This document shows positions 17,979 to 26,681 of a DNA stretch of 51,919 nucleotides, in pieces. Below the pieces are notes generated by a model. It had not been told where the DNA came from. It saw only the letters and a list, made by a program, of their open reading frames with translations, and did no database searches. Numbering within the stretch: position 1 is the first letter of the stretch; every line of letters begins with the position of its first letter. Both the position numbers and the translations under genes were made by a program. Origin of the DNA: Laspinema palackyanum D2a (GTDB lineage Bacteria > Cyanobacteriota > Cyanobacteriia > Cyanobacteriales > Laspinemataceae); NCBI GenBank assembly GCA_025370845.1, contig JAMXFF010000052.1:1-51919 (forward strand), written 5' to 3'.

Positions 17979-19166
17979 TCAATGCCATTCCCAAATCTTA
18001 ATGGTGCCATCATCGCCGCCGGTGGCGAGAGTTTGTCCATCGGGACTGAAGGCGACTGCACAAGTGGCGCGGGTGTGACCCGGGAGGGTACGGATTTCGC
18101 GGCCTGTTTTGACGTGCCATAATTTTACCGTGTTGTCGCGACTGCAACTGGCGAGGGTTTGTCCATCGGGACTAAAGGCGATCGCATAAACCCAATGAGT
18201 ATGACCGAAGAGGGTGCAAATATGGCGTCCGGTTTGGACTTGCCAGAGGTTGATGGTTTGGTCAAAGCTGCTGCTGGCAAGGATTTGGCCGTCGGGACTG
18301 AAGGCGATCGCGCAGACTTGTTCCCCATGTCCCGTGAGGGTATAGAGTTCCCTGCCGGTTTCGCGATGCCAGAGTTTGATGGTTTTGTCACTGCTGCCAC
18401 TGGCAACGAGTTGGTTATTGGGACTAAATGCCACTGCCATTGCATATCCCTGATGTCCCACAAGGGTTCTAACTTGCTGTTTTTTGGTGATGTCAATCAG
18501 TTTGATGGTTTTATCCCCACTGCCACCGGCGATAAATTCTCCGTCGGGACTGATGGCGATCGCATAAATTTCGCTGTCTCCCGGGAAACTATGAAGTTCG
18601 CTTTCCCCCAGACGTTGCCAAAGTTTGATGGTGTAATCCCAACTGCCACTGACCAGAATCGGCGATCGCGGACTATATGCCACTGCGGAAACCCAGTGAC
18701 TATGACCCTTGAGAGTGTACAATTTTCGTCCCGTATCCCTCACCCACAATTTAATCGTTTTATCCTTACTGGCGCTGGCAATTTGCCGTCCCGTGGGACT
18801 AAATGCCAGGGATAAAACCCAACTACGATGCGCCTGAATTGTATGAACGCATTCAAAAAAACGATAGGCATTAAACTTTTTTAAAGCTGCGATCGCCGTC
18901 GGTTCTCTCCGATGTTTCAGCAACAAAAAGGCCGATCGCCGCACCGTATGAGAGTCATCTTTTAAGGCATCAATGACTAATTCTAAACCCGCCTGACCAT
19001 AATTTAATGCCTCTTTCAACGCCGAAACTTTCACTGGAATATCCACCACCGCTAAACGGGTTTGAATCCCCGTCAATCCTCCCAATACTGCCGCACCCGG
19101 TGGCGGCGAATGGTGACCCCCCATAACCGCATCATAATATTTCGGACCCTCAAAATTCATTGACAT
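17979..19166 (-). CDS. WD40 beta-propeller protein with short HEAT-like N-terminus
   Basis: The 395-residue protein has a short N-terminal segment, then a HEAT-like helical pair (AGLELVIDALKDDSHTVRRSAFLLLKHRREPTA). From about 105 to the end there are seven WD40 repeats with typical GH...V.A.AFSPDG...ASGS.D.TIKLW spacing, which is enough for one closed seven-bladed propeller. Such proteins act as scaffolds; no catalytic domain is present. It lies 34 nt downstream of the Ser/Thr kinase-TPR gene on the same strand, so the two are probably co-expressed, and the propeller may be a partner or substrate of the kinase. The first two methionines (1 and 3) are both possible starts. Confidence 0.9.
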   Translation of the reverse strand: MSMNFEGPKYYDAVMGGHHSPPPGAAVLGGLTGIQTRLAVVDIPVKVSALKEALNYGQAGLELVIDALKDDSHTVRRSAFLLLKHRREPTAIAALKKFNAYRFFECVHTIQAHRSWVLSLAFSPTGRQIASASKDKTIKLWVRDTGRKLYTLKGHSHWVSAVAYSPRSPILVSGSWDYTIKLWQRLGESELHSFPGDSEIYAIAISPDGEFIAGGSGDKTIKLIDITKKQQVRTLVGHQGYAMAVAFSPNNQLVASGSSDKTIKLWHRETGRELYTLTGHGEQVCAIAFSPDGQILASSSFDQTINLWQVQTGRHICTLFGHTHWVYAIAFSPDGQTLASCSRDNTVKLWHVKTGREIRTLPGHTRATCAVAFSPDGQTLATGGDDGTIKIWEWH

Positions 19167-19200
19167 AGTATTTGCTGATTCAAATTTGAATCAATGTTCC

Positions 19201-20709
19201 TCAATTTTTAATTAAAATTTCCCACGCTTGCCATAACATAGAAGCTCGTTCAGCATCTCGTTCGGGCATCAGTTGTCTAGCTTGGTCTAAAGTGGTTTGA
19301 GCTTCGTTGTTGTTGCCGGTTTGCTTAATCGCCATGCTCATTAATAGCCAAATTAACGCTTGATTGGGTTGAAACTGTAACGCTTTCAAATAGCTAGAAA
19401 TTGCATCTTGATAGCGGCGAAGTTTATAAAGCATAATGCCTTTGTCTCGCCATGCGTCCCAGCGGTCTGGCTTGAGTTCTAGAGTTTTTTCATAGCCGGA
19501 CAATGCCTCATCATAGTTGCCCATTTCGGCATAGAGACGGGCTTTTTTGTACCAGGCATCCGCATTATTGGGTTTGAGAGCGATCGCCTGGTCATAAGAG
19601 GCGATCGCTGCATCAAATTTCCCCAAATTCTCCAAAATTGTCCCTTTAATCATTTGCGGCGTCGCCCCCATTAATCGCGAAACAATCGAGGGATTATTGG
19701 GGGGTGGCGGTGGTGAATTTCCCCGAACTCCGGGAGAGGGTTTGGGTTTGGGAGTCGTTCGATGAGTGACAGGCGGTAACCAATCTAAATCCGTGAGAAC
19801 TTCCGTCGCTGAATGATAGCGCCGATTGAGATTTGCTTCTAATAATCGGTCTAAAACCTTGGCAAATTCTAGGGTAACCGGAGATAAGAGATAATCGCGC
19901 CAATGCCAAACTCCTTCCTTGACATCAAATAAACTAAAGGGTTCAGTTGCCGTTAGTAATTGCACACAAGTTACACCCAAACAATACAAATCACTGGCTG
20001 GAACCGCTTGACCTAAAAATTGTTCCGGGGCGACATATCCAGCAGTACCAATTACCGTCCCAGTCCGTCCCAATGCCGTTGCAGTAGCAAATTTAGCCGC
20101 CCCAAAATCAACTAACACCAGTTGACCCGACTTCAACCGATTGGGTTCTTCTTGCATTTCATTGTTCGCCTCTAAAAGTTCGGTTATAGTGGCGCGGCGA
20201 ATAATATTTTCAGGTTTAATATCTCGATGGATTACTTTTTTTTCATGGACAAATTGTAAGACTGGTAATAAATCAAACAGCACTTCTCTAACTTTAAATT
20301 CGGAGAGTGCGCCTTCTGCTTCTAACTCTTGGGCTAAGGTTTTACCATCGATAAATTCTTGGACTAAATACTGATAATTATCAGACTCAAAATGAGCGAA
20401 TAAGGCAGGAATTTGGGGATGGGTTCCTAAATCATCTAAACGAACTGCTTCTTTTTGAAATAGTTGCGCTGCTTTTTGAGCATTTTGGGGGGTTTGGAAT
20501 TGGGGAAAAAACTGCTTGATGACGCAGCGGGGTTTTGAAGGTTTGTACTCATCGACTGCCAAGAAAGTTCGCCCAAACCCACCCTGTCCAATAGATTTAA
20601 GCGCACGATAGCGATCGCCCAGCAGCAGCTTTGCACCGCAATTATGGCAAAAGTTATAGCCTGCTGGGTTTTGAGGCTTTTGACAGTCGGGATTTAAACA
20701 ATAGCTCAT
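19201..20709 (-). CDS. Ser/Thr protein kinase with zinc ribbon and TPR repeats
   Basis: The 502-residue protein has a double-Cys zinc ribbon at the N-terminus (Cys4, Cys9, Cys21, Cys24), then a Hanks-type kinase domain. Motifs are GQGGFG at 41-46, catalytic Lys65, HRDIKPEN with His161/Asp163, and DFG at 201-203. The APE-like segment is GYVAPEQFLG. A Pro-rich linker (near 340-355) leads to about three TPR units (NADAWYKKARLYAEMGNYDEAL and repeats). All catalytic residues look intact. ATG at 20709 is chosen because the zinc ribbon begins MSYCLNPDC; an upstream in-frame TTG at 20775 lies in a repeat element. WD40 genes flank it on both sides. Confidence 0.92.
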   Translation of the reverse strand: MSYCLNPDCQKPQNPAGYNFCHNCGAKLLLGDRYRALKSIGQGGFGRTFLAVDEYKPSKPRCVIKQFFPQFQTPQNAQKAAQLFQKEAVRLDDLGTHPQIPALFAHFESDNYQYLVQEFIDGKTLAQELEAEGALSEFKVREVLFDLLPVLQFVHEKKVIHRDIKPENIIRRATITELLEANNEMQEEPNRLKSGQLVLVDFGAAKFATATALGRTGTVIGTAGYVAPEQFLGQAVPASDLYCLGVTCVQLLTATEPFSLFDVKEGVWHWRDYLLSPVTLEFAKVLDRLLEANLNRRYHSATEVLTDLDWLPPVTHRTTPKPKPSPGVRGNSPPPPPNNPSIVSRLMGATPQMIKGTILENLGKFDAAIASYDQAIALKPNNADAWYKKARLYAEMGNYDEALSGYEKTLELKPDRWDAWRDKGIMLYKLRRYQDAISSYLKALQFQPNQALIWLLMSMAIKQTGNNNEAQTTLDQARQLMPERDAERASMLWQAWEILIKN

Positions 20710-20763
20710 ATATGGACAAGCCAGCAAGGGGATAACTTTATAGTAATCGGTTGGCCCAGAATA

Positions 20764-20840
20764 GACTTCTTGCAAAATTCTAAAAAGCCCCCCTTTTTAA
20801 GGGGGGTTGGGGGGATCAATCCGGTATTTGGCAAGAAGTC
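20764..20840. repeat. Small inverted-repeat element with terminator-like core
   Basis: GACTTCTTGC (20764-20773) and GCAAGAAGTC (20831-20840) bracket a core palindrome CCCCCCTTTTTAAGGGGGG (20788-20806). On the minus strand the core is followed by CTTTTTAG, so it can also end the WD40 transcript from 20857-23232. The core matches the REP pair at 12933-13005. Confidence 0.7.
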
Positions 20841-20856
20841 TCACTCTATCAAGTCC

Positions 20857-23232
20857 CTACTCGCGTTGCCAAATCATCACGGTTTTATCGCTGCTGCCAC
20901 TCACCAGGGTGGTGCCGTCGGGAGTGATGGCAATGCCGGTGACTGCGTTGCTATGACCCTTGAGGGTTCGGATTAGTTCTCCTGTGTCGCGATGCCACAG
21001 TTTGACGGTTTTATCGGTACTGCTACTAATCAGGGTTTCGCTGTCGGGGGAGAAAGCAACAGCACCGATCGCCCCCCCATGTCCCGTAAAGGTGCGAAGT
21101 TCTTCCCCAGAGTTCACCTGCCACAGTTTTAGGGTCATGTCTGCACTGCCACTGGCGAGGAGTTGTCCATCGGGACTGAAGGCGATCGCATTCACAGCAT
21201 CGTTATGAGTCTTGAAGACGCAAATTTCCTGTCCCGTTTGTAACTGCCAGAGTTTAATTATCCCCTCATCTGAGGCAGTGGCGAGAATGCGATCGTCCGG
21301 ACTAATTGCTAAGGCGCGAATCATGCCCGGATGAGCATTAAATCGGCGAAGTTCTTCCCCGGTTTCTCGATGCCAAAAAGCAACGGACCCTCGGGTATCA
21401 CTGGCGATGATTTGTTGACCATTATTGAGAAAAACAACGGCATAAACCGCCTCAGAATTGCGGGTAAAGCGATGGAGTGGGCGACCCTCCGCTACATCCC
21501 ATACTTCTACTGCTTCCCCGACCCCAGCCGCGATCGCCCCACCATCAGGACTGAAGGCGATCGCATTCACCGAGGCAAACCAGTCTTCCCCATTAAAGTT
21601 GCGGATTTCGGTCCCTTCAGGAATCCCCCAGAGTTTCATCGTATTATCCCCATCCCCAGCAGCAACTTTCTTGCCATCGAGATGAATTGCTACACAATTG
21701 ACAATATCTCGATGTCCGGCGATCGTCCGAATGCATCGCCAATTCTGATGGGGAAATCCGTCAGAATCTGGAACAGTCTCTGGAGACTCTGAGGAAGGTT
21801 TTTCCCCCCGCCATTTGCCGACAAATCCTTGCAAATCCCCCAACACTTCACCGATGGATGATTCGATTCCCCCCATTGCTTTAGTGAGGGATTCGGGTTT
21901 GGTAAAAGGTTTGATGGACAATTTCGGGATTAAGGGTTTGTTCCCTGTCGTTGGAGTAGGGTCTGGGTTTTCCTCCGATGGCGCAATGATTTCATCGTCC
22001 CACTCGTCCAAGTCATCCTCGGAATTGGCAGGCGGTGGCGGTGGCGGTTTCACGGAAAAGGCTTCTTTGCGATATTCCGAAGGGACCCGAGGTGGTTCGC
22101 TGGGGTTGTCTGGGGTTGGAGGATTGGCGTTGCTGTCGTCAGGAGGAGGTGAGGATAGGGTTTGGAGTTCCGGGAGGGGAGAGGGGATGGCGCGGGATGC
22201 GGTTTCTAGGCGTTCCAAACGCTGGGTGACTGCCTCAATTACGCTATTCACCCGGGCGATCGCCTCTTGGTTTTGTTGGTTTAACCGGATTTGAATCTCT
22301 TGGAGTTCAGTCGCTGTTGGCGGTTCATTGAGTGCTTCTAATTGTTGCAGGCGATCATAAATTGCCTCAAATTTCGGGGAATTGGAGAGGGATTGGATCG
22401 CCTCCTGGAGTGCAGCAGCAGAAGTGCTGGAAGTGTCTGATTCCGGGGAGGAGGCGATCGCATTAATCGCCTGAGTGGTAACTTCCAGTTGATGGAGGCG
22501 ATCGCTAAGGTTTGCCAGGGTTTCAGCAGTCGGGAGAGTGGCGAGGGATTGATAAATTTGCCCCACTGCCTTTTCCGTTTGTTCCCACAAGGATTTTGTA
22601 AACGCTTCGATTTGGCGTTCGGTTTCTTGGTTGACTTGTTCCGTTGCGGTTTCCAGTTGTTCGAGGCGATCGGCTAAAGGTTTGAGATTGGGGAAGGGGG
22701 GAAGGGATTCCAATGCTTGATGGATACGGGCGATCGCCGTTTCATTTTCCTGGCGCAACGAGTCTTTTAACTCCAATTTCTGCGCTTCGATGCGATCGCG
22801 CTGTTGTTCCAGTTGAGATTCCAAAGCATTTATCCGGGCAATAATTGGGTCCAGAGTGGGGACTTCCGGGATAGCGGGGAAACTTTCCTCAACTTGGGCG
22901 ATCGCCTCGAACAGTTCATCCCGCAAGGATTCTTGTAACTGGGTGATCCGTTCTTCGGTTTGGGAGTTTGCCTGTTGCTTGCTGGATTCGAGGCGATCAA
23001 ACCGCTGGTTTAGGGGTTGGAGGGAGTCATAAACTTGGGCGACTGCCTCCTCGCTGCGCCGTTGGTTGAGTTGGTACAGTCGTTGTCGATTCACCACATT
23101 CAAACTCACCGACACCGTTAACGGGACCGCAGCATAGAGGACTTGTTGAGTCCCGGCAACGGCGATCGTGCCGAGCACAGAACCGGCAAGGGCCACAGAT
23201 TCAGTAATTTCGAGCCAGTGGGGTTTGGTCAT
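20857..23232 (-). CDS. Membrane-anchored coiled-coil WD40 protein
   Basis: The 791-residue protein has hydrophobic N-terminal segments (about 10-45) likely to anchor it in a membrane. A long coiled-coil region follows (about 50-360, heptads rich in Leu, Gln and Glu, repeats of the RLEQLE type). Next come an acidic/proline-rich linker (365-440) and a C-terminal seven-repeat WD40 propeller (about 505-791). Repeat 2 and 3 blades are degenerate; 4-7 are canonical. No enzymatic domain is visible. It may act as a scaffold. ATG at 23232 is preferred to an upstream TTG at 23262. It lies upstream of the kinase-TPR gene on the same strand. Confidence 0.88.
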   Translation of the reverse strand: MTKPHWLEITESVALAGSVLGTIAVAGTQQVLYAAVPLTVSVSLNVVNRQRLYQLNQRRSEEAVAQVYDSLQPLNQRFDRLESSKQQANSQTEERITQLQESLRDELFEAIAQVEESFPAIPEVPTLDPIIARINALESQLEQQRDRIEAQKLELKDSLRQENETAIARIHQALESLPPFPNLKPLADRLEQLETATEQVNQETERQIEAFTKSLWEQTEKAVGQIYQSLATLPTAETLANLSDRLHQLEVTTQAINAIASSPESDTSSTSAAALQEAIQSLSNSPKFEAIYDRLQQLEALNEPPTATELQEIQIRLNQQNQEAIARVNSVIEAVTQRLERLETASRAIPSPLPELQTLSSPPPDDSNANPPTPDNPSEPPRVPSEYRKEAFSVKPPPPPPANSEDDLDEWDDEIIAPSEENPDPTPTTGNKPLIPKLSIKPFTKPESLTKAMGGIESSIGEVLGDLQGFVGKWRGEKPSSESPETVPDSDGFPHQNWRCIRTIAGHRDIVNCVAIHLDGKKVAAGDGDNTMKLWGIPEGTEIRNFNGEDWFASVNAIAFSPDGGAIAAGVGEAVEVWDVAEGRPLHRFTRNSEAVYAVVFLNNGQQIIASDTRGSVAFWHRETGEELRRFNAHPGMIRALAISPDDRILATASDEGIIKLWQLQTGQEICVFKTHNDAVNAIAFSPDGQLLASGSADMTLKLWQVNSGEELRTFTGHGGAIGAVAFSPDSETLISSSTDKTVKLWHRDTGELIRTLKGHSNAVTGIAITPDGTTLVSGSSDKTVMIWQRE

Positions 23233-23672
23233 GGTTTTCACAACAGGTGAACGAGCAATCAACAGTCTGACAAAAGTCTCACGCCCCTCTTAGCAAGGAT
23301 TCGGGGGTCTCTTTGGAATATTGCCAGAGGTCTAAATTAAATCGAGGCAGAGACTCACCGAGGGAATTGACCCCAATGTAGTCCTGAGCGTTCGATTTCT
23401 TTTCTCTATGGTAAGGCTTCTGAAGACAATCCGATGGGTGGGGGTTGTTGCGGTGCTGTTATGGTCTCAACGCGAGGAAATTCATTGTCGATTGAGTGAC
23501 CGTGAGTAATAGAGGCTTTTTTTCAGAGGCTTTCTCCACCTAATCAACACAGGGAAGCTCATTAATTAGGTGGCAATCAACAACTACCAACTCTATTTAC
23601 CTCCTCCAAGGAGCTTGACATTATTAAAGGTAAATGTGAAAATTCAATTGTTATCAAAATAAGCCCTACATT
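23233..23672. other. Intergenic region upstream of the methyltransferase gene
   Basis: The 440-bp spacer lies between divergent genes and becomes AT-rich toward the methyltransferase. It contains TTGACATTATTAAAGG around 23615, which could supply a -35 element. It also contains the left copy (23405-23423) of a 19-bp direct repeat found again at 26091-26109. Confidence 0.4.
23405..23423 (+). repeat. Direct repeat flanking the restriction-modification locus (left)
   Basis: TCTATGGTAAGGCTTCTGA is identical to 26091-26109, in the same orientation. The two copies bracket the restriction-modification genes. Confidence 0.7.
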
Positions 23673-24821
23673 ATGGAAGGAGAACAACTTTCTCTGTGGC
23701 CCGAATTAGAAACAATAGATTCTAAAAGAATAGAGAAACAACCTAAGTTACGACGATACGAGCGGATTCAGCGGGAACTGGTATTGAGTGAAACGGATCC
23801 TCACAAAATTTTTGTAGAAGTAGAAGCGGGTCTCAAATCTGATAATCCCTATCTATTTATGGATCTGTTTTGTGGTGCGGGAGGAATGACTCAAGGTTTA
23901 TTCCAAGCTGGCTTTAATCCGATCGCGAGTGTAGAAGTAAATCCGATTGCTTCTGCAACTTACCAAAGAAATTTTCCAAATTGCAATCATTTTTGTGGAG
24001 AAATAGAGAAATTTTCTCCTGACTTAGTTCTCAATAAAATTAATCCTTCCCCCGTACATTTAATCGTGGGAGGGCCGCCCTGTCAAGGGTTTTCCGTAGC
24101 GGGAAAACGCGACCCCAATGATCCTCGGAATCGTTTGTTTCAGGAATTTGTAAGAGTGGTTTCCCAGGTACGCCCCTGGTATGTTGTCATAGAAAATGTA
24201 CCGGGAATTCTGACGCTCCAGAAAGGAGCTATCAAACAAGCAATTTGTGAAGCATTGGAGGCGATCGGTTATTCCCATGTATCGATCGCCATTCTTGAAT
24301 CGGCCGATTACGGAGTTCCACAAATTCGCCCCCGTGCTATTTTTATAGCTAACCGATTTGGAATGGACAATCCTTATCCCAAGCCTCAATTAACCTCGGA
24401 ACAGTACAAACCCATCGAGTCAGCAATTTCTGATCTGCCCGAATATACCCGAATACCTGAAATTAACCATGAGTGGACTCGCCACTCATCGGAATATATG
24501 GAACGAATTGCAAAAGTTGCTCCGGGTGGGTCATTATATGAAAGTTATGTTGATGCGTTTAAGCGGCAATATCCCGGTAAACCAAGCATGACTGTTAAAG
24601 AAAATCATGGGGGCACTCACATCCATCCCTACCTCAACCGGGTCATTTCAGCCCGAGAAATGGCAAGATTGCAAAGTTTTCCCGATTCATTTATTTTTGA
24701 AGGGTCTATGAAGAAAGCAATGTGGCAAATCGGGAATGCTGTTCCACCTCGTTTAGCTGAGTGTATTGGCTACGCACTGATTCCCGCTCTAAACCACATA
24801 AAAAATTCCGGCTTAAACTAA
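23673..24821 (+). CDS. DNA (cytosine-5) methyltransferase of a type II R-M system
   Basis: The 382-residue enzyme transfers a methyl group from SAM to cytosine C5 in a specific DNA site. Motif I is DLFCGAGG (64-71) and motif IV is GGPPCQGFS with nucleophile Cys137. Motif VI is ENV (174-176), and motif VIII is IRPRAIFIA. The C-terminal motifs are RLQSFPD and GNAVPPRLAE. The target-recognition region between motifs VIII and IX is short, and the recognised sequence cannot be read from it. A 60-residue N-terminal extension precedes the core. It is convergent with an endonuclease gene whose stop codon lies 14 nt away, and the pair plus a controller gene make a complete restriction-modification locus. 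There is no clear ribosome site. Confidence 0.95.
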   Translation: MEGEQLSLWPELETIDSKRIEKQPKLRRYERIQRELVLSETDPHKIFVEVEAGLKSDNPYLFMDLFCGAGGMTQGLFQAGFNPIASVEVNPIASATYQRNFPNCNHFCGEIEKFSPDLVLNKINPSPVHLIVGGPPCQGFSVAGKRDPNDPRNRLFQEFVRVVSQVRPWYVVIENVPGILTLQKGAIKQAICEALEAIGYSHVSIAILESADYGVPQIRPRAIFIANRFGMDNPYPKPQLTSEQYKPIESAISDLPEYTRIPEINHEWTRHSSEYMERIAKVAPGGSLYESYVDAFKRQYPGKPSMTVKENHGGTHIHPYLNRVISAREMARLQSFPDSFIFEGSMKKAMWQIGNAVPPRLAECIGYALIPALNHIKNSGLN

Positions 24822-24835
24822 CATTTTGCTACAGG

Positions 24836-25561
24836 TTAATCAGTCTGAGCTATTTGTTGATTGAGGCGATCGCGCCAAGTTTCAAAATCATACCAGCCAC
24901 ATCCCACGCAACCTGTTTCAGCATCCTTCCCTCTAACGGGGACATCGGCGGGCCAGTTTTCATCTCCTTCGTAATAGAATTTGATGCCCAAAGGTGTCCC
25001 TCGTTTGTTCGTTTTAATACAGCGTTCACAACTTCTGGATTTTAAAAGGTTATGGTTCCCAGCACTATCTTTTTTGAGTAACTGAAATTTTTGCTTGATC
25101 TCTGCTGGGGTCATGTCCGCATCATGAGGCGGTTCAGTATCTCCCCACCGTTCCATTGGAAAGCGATGATCAATTATCAGTTCGTGAACGGAACGGGTTC
25201 TTTGTTCTATTACATCCCGGTAAGCATAAAATTCCAATATTTTTTTTGCTAGTTTAAGGGAAATATTTGTTGAAGAATTTGCCGGTTGGAGATTTCCTGT
25301 CCAGCGGTCTTGTAGTTGATTAGATTTACAATTTTCGCAATATTTACTTGTAGTTTCAATAATTAAACCAGGACGACTTTTTGTCCCGCGTTGTAATCCT
25401 TGAATTCCACCCCCTCCAGCATATTGTCCGGAACCAATTTTGCTTCCTTCACATTTACGGCAATGCCATTGTTGGTCTGCCAGAAGGTCAAATACTTTTC
25501 GTTGGGTCGAGTTTTTTCTGAATTGATTGATAATGTCAAAGGGTAAGTCTTCCGGGTTCAT
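24836..25561 (-). CDS. HNH-type restriction endonuclease with two zinc sites
   Basis: The 241-residue protein has a ββα-Me/HNH-like core: ELIIDHRF with Asp131-His132, and NHNLLKSRS with Asn169/Asn171. Two zinc-binding sets surround it, Cys34/Cys37 with Cys75/Cys78 and Cys178/Cys181 with Cys218/Cys221. Structurally characterised HNH restriction enzymes such as PacI and Hpy99I also use CxxC zinc pairs, so a similar build is likely. Specificity is unknown, but it should match the neighbouring C5-methyltransferase. Its ATG overlaps the stop codon of the controller gene (ATGA), implying translational coupling. No direct family name could be assigned by eye, so the call rests on motifs and context. 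Confidence 0.8.
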   Translation of the reverse strand: MNPEDLPFDIINQFRKNSTQRKVFDLLADQQWHCRKCEGSKIGSGQYAGGGGIQGLQRGTKSRPGLIIETTSKYCENCKSNQLQDRWTGNLQPANSSTNISLKLAKKILEFYAYRDVIEQRTRSVHELIIDHRFPMERWGDTEPPHDADMTPAEIKQKFQLLKKDSAGNHNLLKSRSCERCIKTNKRGTPLGIKFYYEGDENWPADVPVRGKDAETGCVGCGWYDFETWRDRLNQQIAQTD

Positions 25562-25806
25562 TCTATCTCGTCCACTTCAACTTCTAATCCATTGAGAAGA
25601 GTGGAAACCGTTAAACTTAGACCCCTGGCTAGACTGACAAGAGCAGTTAGAGAAGGATTTCTCATCCCGCGTTCAATTCTCGAAATGTAAGTTCGATCCA
25701 GGTTGGCACGAAACCCCAGTTCCTCTTGCGAAATTCCCAACTCTGTCCGACGCTTCTTGACAAGATTACCTAAGGCAAGCAGGATTGCTCTTCTCGATTG
25801 ATTCAT
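25558..25806 (-). CDS. Restriction-modification controller (C) protein, XRE-type HTH
   Basis: This 82-residue protein is almost entirely one helix-turn-helix: RTELGISQEELGFRANLDRT followed by YISRIERGMRNPSLTAL. This is the pattern of small C proteins that time expression of restriction enzymes. Its gene overlaps the endonuclease start by 4 nt. A two-operator C-box (25829-25854) lies 23 nt upstream of its ATG, where autoregulation would be expected. Known C proteins activate their own and the endonuclease gene at low level and repress at high level. Confidence 0.9.
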   Translation of the reverse strand: MNQSRRAILLALGNLVKKRRTELGISQEELGFRANLDRTYISRIERGMRNPSLTALVSLARGLSLTVSTLLNGLEVEVDEIE

Positions 25807-25828
25807 TTACCGATTGTCAAGGTCTGTA

Positions 25829-25854
25829 GACGATATGTCTATGGACGATGTGTC
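25829..25854 (-). promoter_or_regulatory. C-box operator (two GAC-N5-GTC sites)
   Basis: GAC-N5-GTC (25829-25839), four bases, then GAC-N5-GTC (25844-25854) reproduces the classic C-box geometry GACTnnnAGTC-N4-GACTnnnAGTC at the outer three bases of each half-site. A fifth half-site, GTC at 25822-25824, continues the N4 spacing. It sits 23-48 nt before the controller ATG, overlapping the probable promoter. Confidence 0.75.
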
Positions 25855-25978
25855 ACATCAAGCTTGATGAACCCCATATAGAGAGTAGGGCTATTTCATT
25901 CTAAAATTTTCCCAGAACCATAAGTTTTATCTGGCCAGGAGAATAAAACCGTCGGACCATCCTTGAGGGTACAGGGTC

Positions 25979-26110
25979 CTAACCCGAAGAATTTTGCCAC
26001 AGCTTAATCGTGCCATCGTGAGATCCACTCGCTAAGGTGATGCCATCGGGACTATACCCTAGAGAACTGACTATCATGGAATGTCTTTCTTCTATGGTAA
26101 GGCTTCTGAG
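25979..26110 (-). pseudogene. WD40 repeat remnant
   Basis: The minus strand encodes LGYSPDGITLASGSHDGTIK followed by LWQNSSG and a stop, clearly the last blade of a WD40 protein. The upstream frame is Arg/Ser-rich and not WD40-like, and no start or other blades are present. It is probably the 3' end of a lost WD40 gene. It ends 173 bp before the controller gene region. Confidence 0.75.
26091..26109 (+). repeat. Direct repeat flanking the restriction-modification locus (right)
   Basis: Identical to TCTATGGTAAGGCTTCTGA at 23405-23423. This copy overlaps the WD40 remnant. Confidence 0.7.
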
Positions 26111-26681
26111 TGCAGTCGCCGATCGCTCCTGGGGATCCATCCGGTTTGGGTTGTCAGCCCGATCGCCTAAGTCTCCTGGGAATTGTGCCCTGGGGGAGCA
26201 ACTTCGGTGCGATCGCCTATTTCTCCGCTTCCCTCTCATGGTTTGGCCTTTTTGATGTTTTTTATCTTAGCTGATTATAAGCGCGATCGCTATAGTCTCT
26301 TCGCGGTTTGTCTGATATTAAATCACCCTCTCAATATCCCTTAGTTTAGTTGGGGTTTTTCTTGGGTTTGGGTGTCGGGACTGCATCTATCTCGCGCCCC
26401 AGCTAGAGAGTTTCTACCATAAAGGACCTTAACAAGTCCCCATCCCAGTGCAGTTTAAAAAAACATTATGGGTTAGAGTTGAGGAAGAGAAAACTCGGAG
26501 CTGAACGCCAGTTTGCTGGACCTAGTAAAAATTCCGTATTTTTACAGTAGTAAAAAAGCCGCAATTAGGCTATCTAGCGGATATAAAATAAACCGCGTTT
26601 ATTAGAAGCTTCAGAGTAATCTGAGCGCCCACTTAATTCTTGATCCCCGTACCGAGATGTCGCGCATCTCCTCCTTCAGCC
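26111..26681. other. Gene-free region upstream of the large sensor kinase
   Basis: About 570 bases with HIP1-like sites but no credible frame. The last 120 bases are AT-rich and contain TATAAAATA near 26580, which could hold the sensor kinase promoter. Confidence 0.4.

Noticed and set aside
26640-26681. TTG start of the multi-sensor kinase
   Set aside because: No ribosome site; ATG at 26682 is 14 codons in and precedes the first recognisable CBS sequence.
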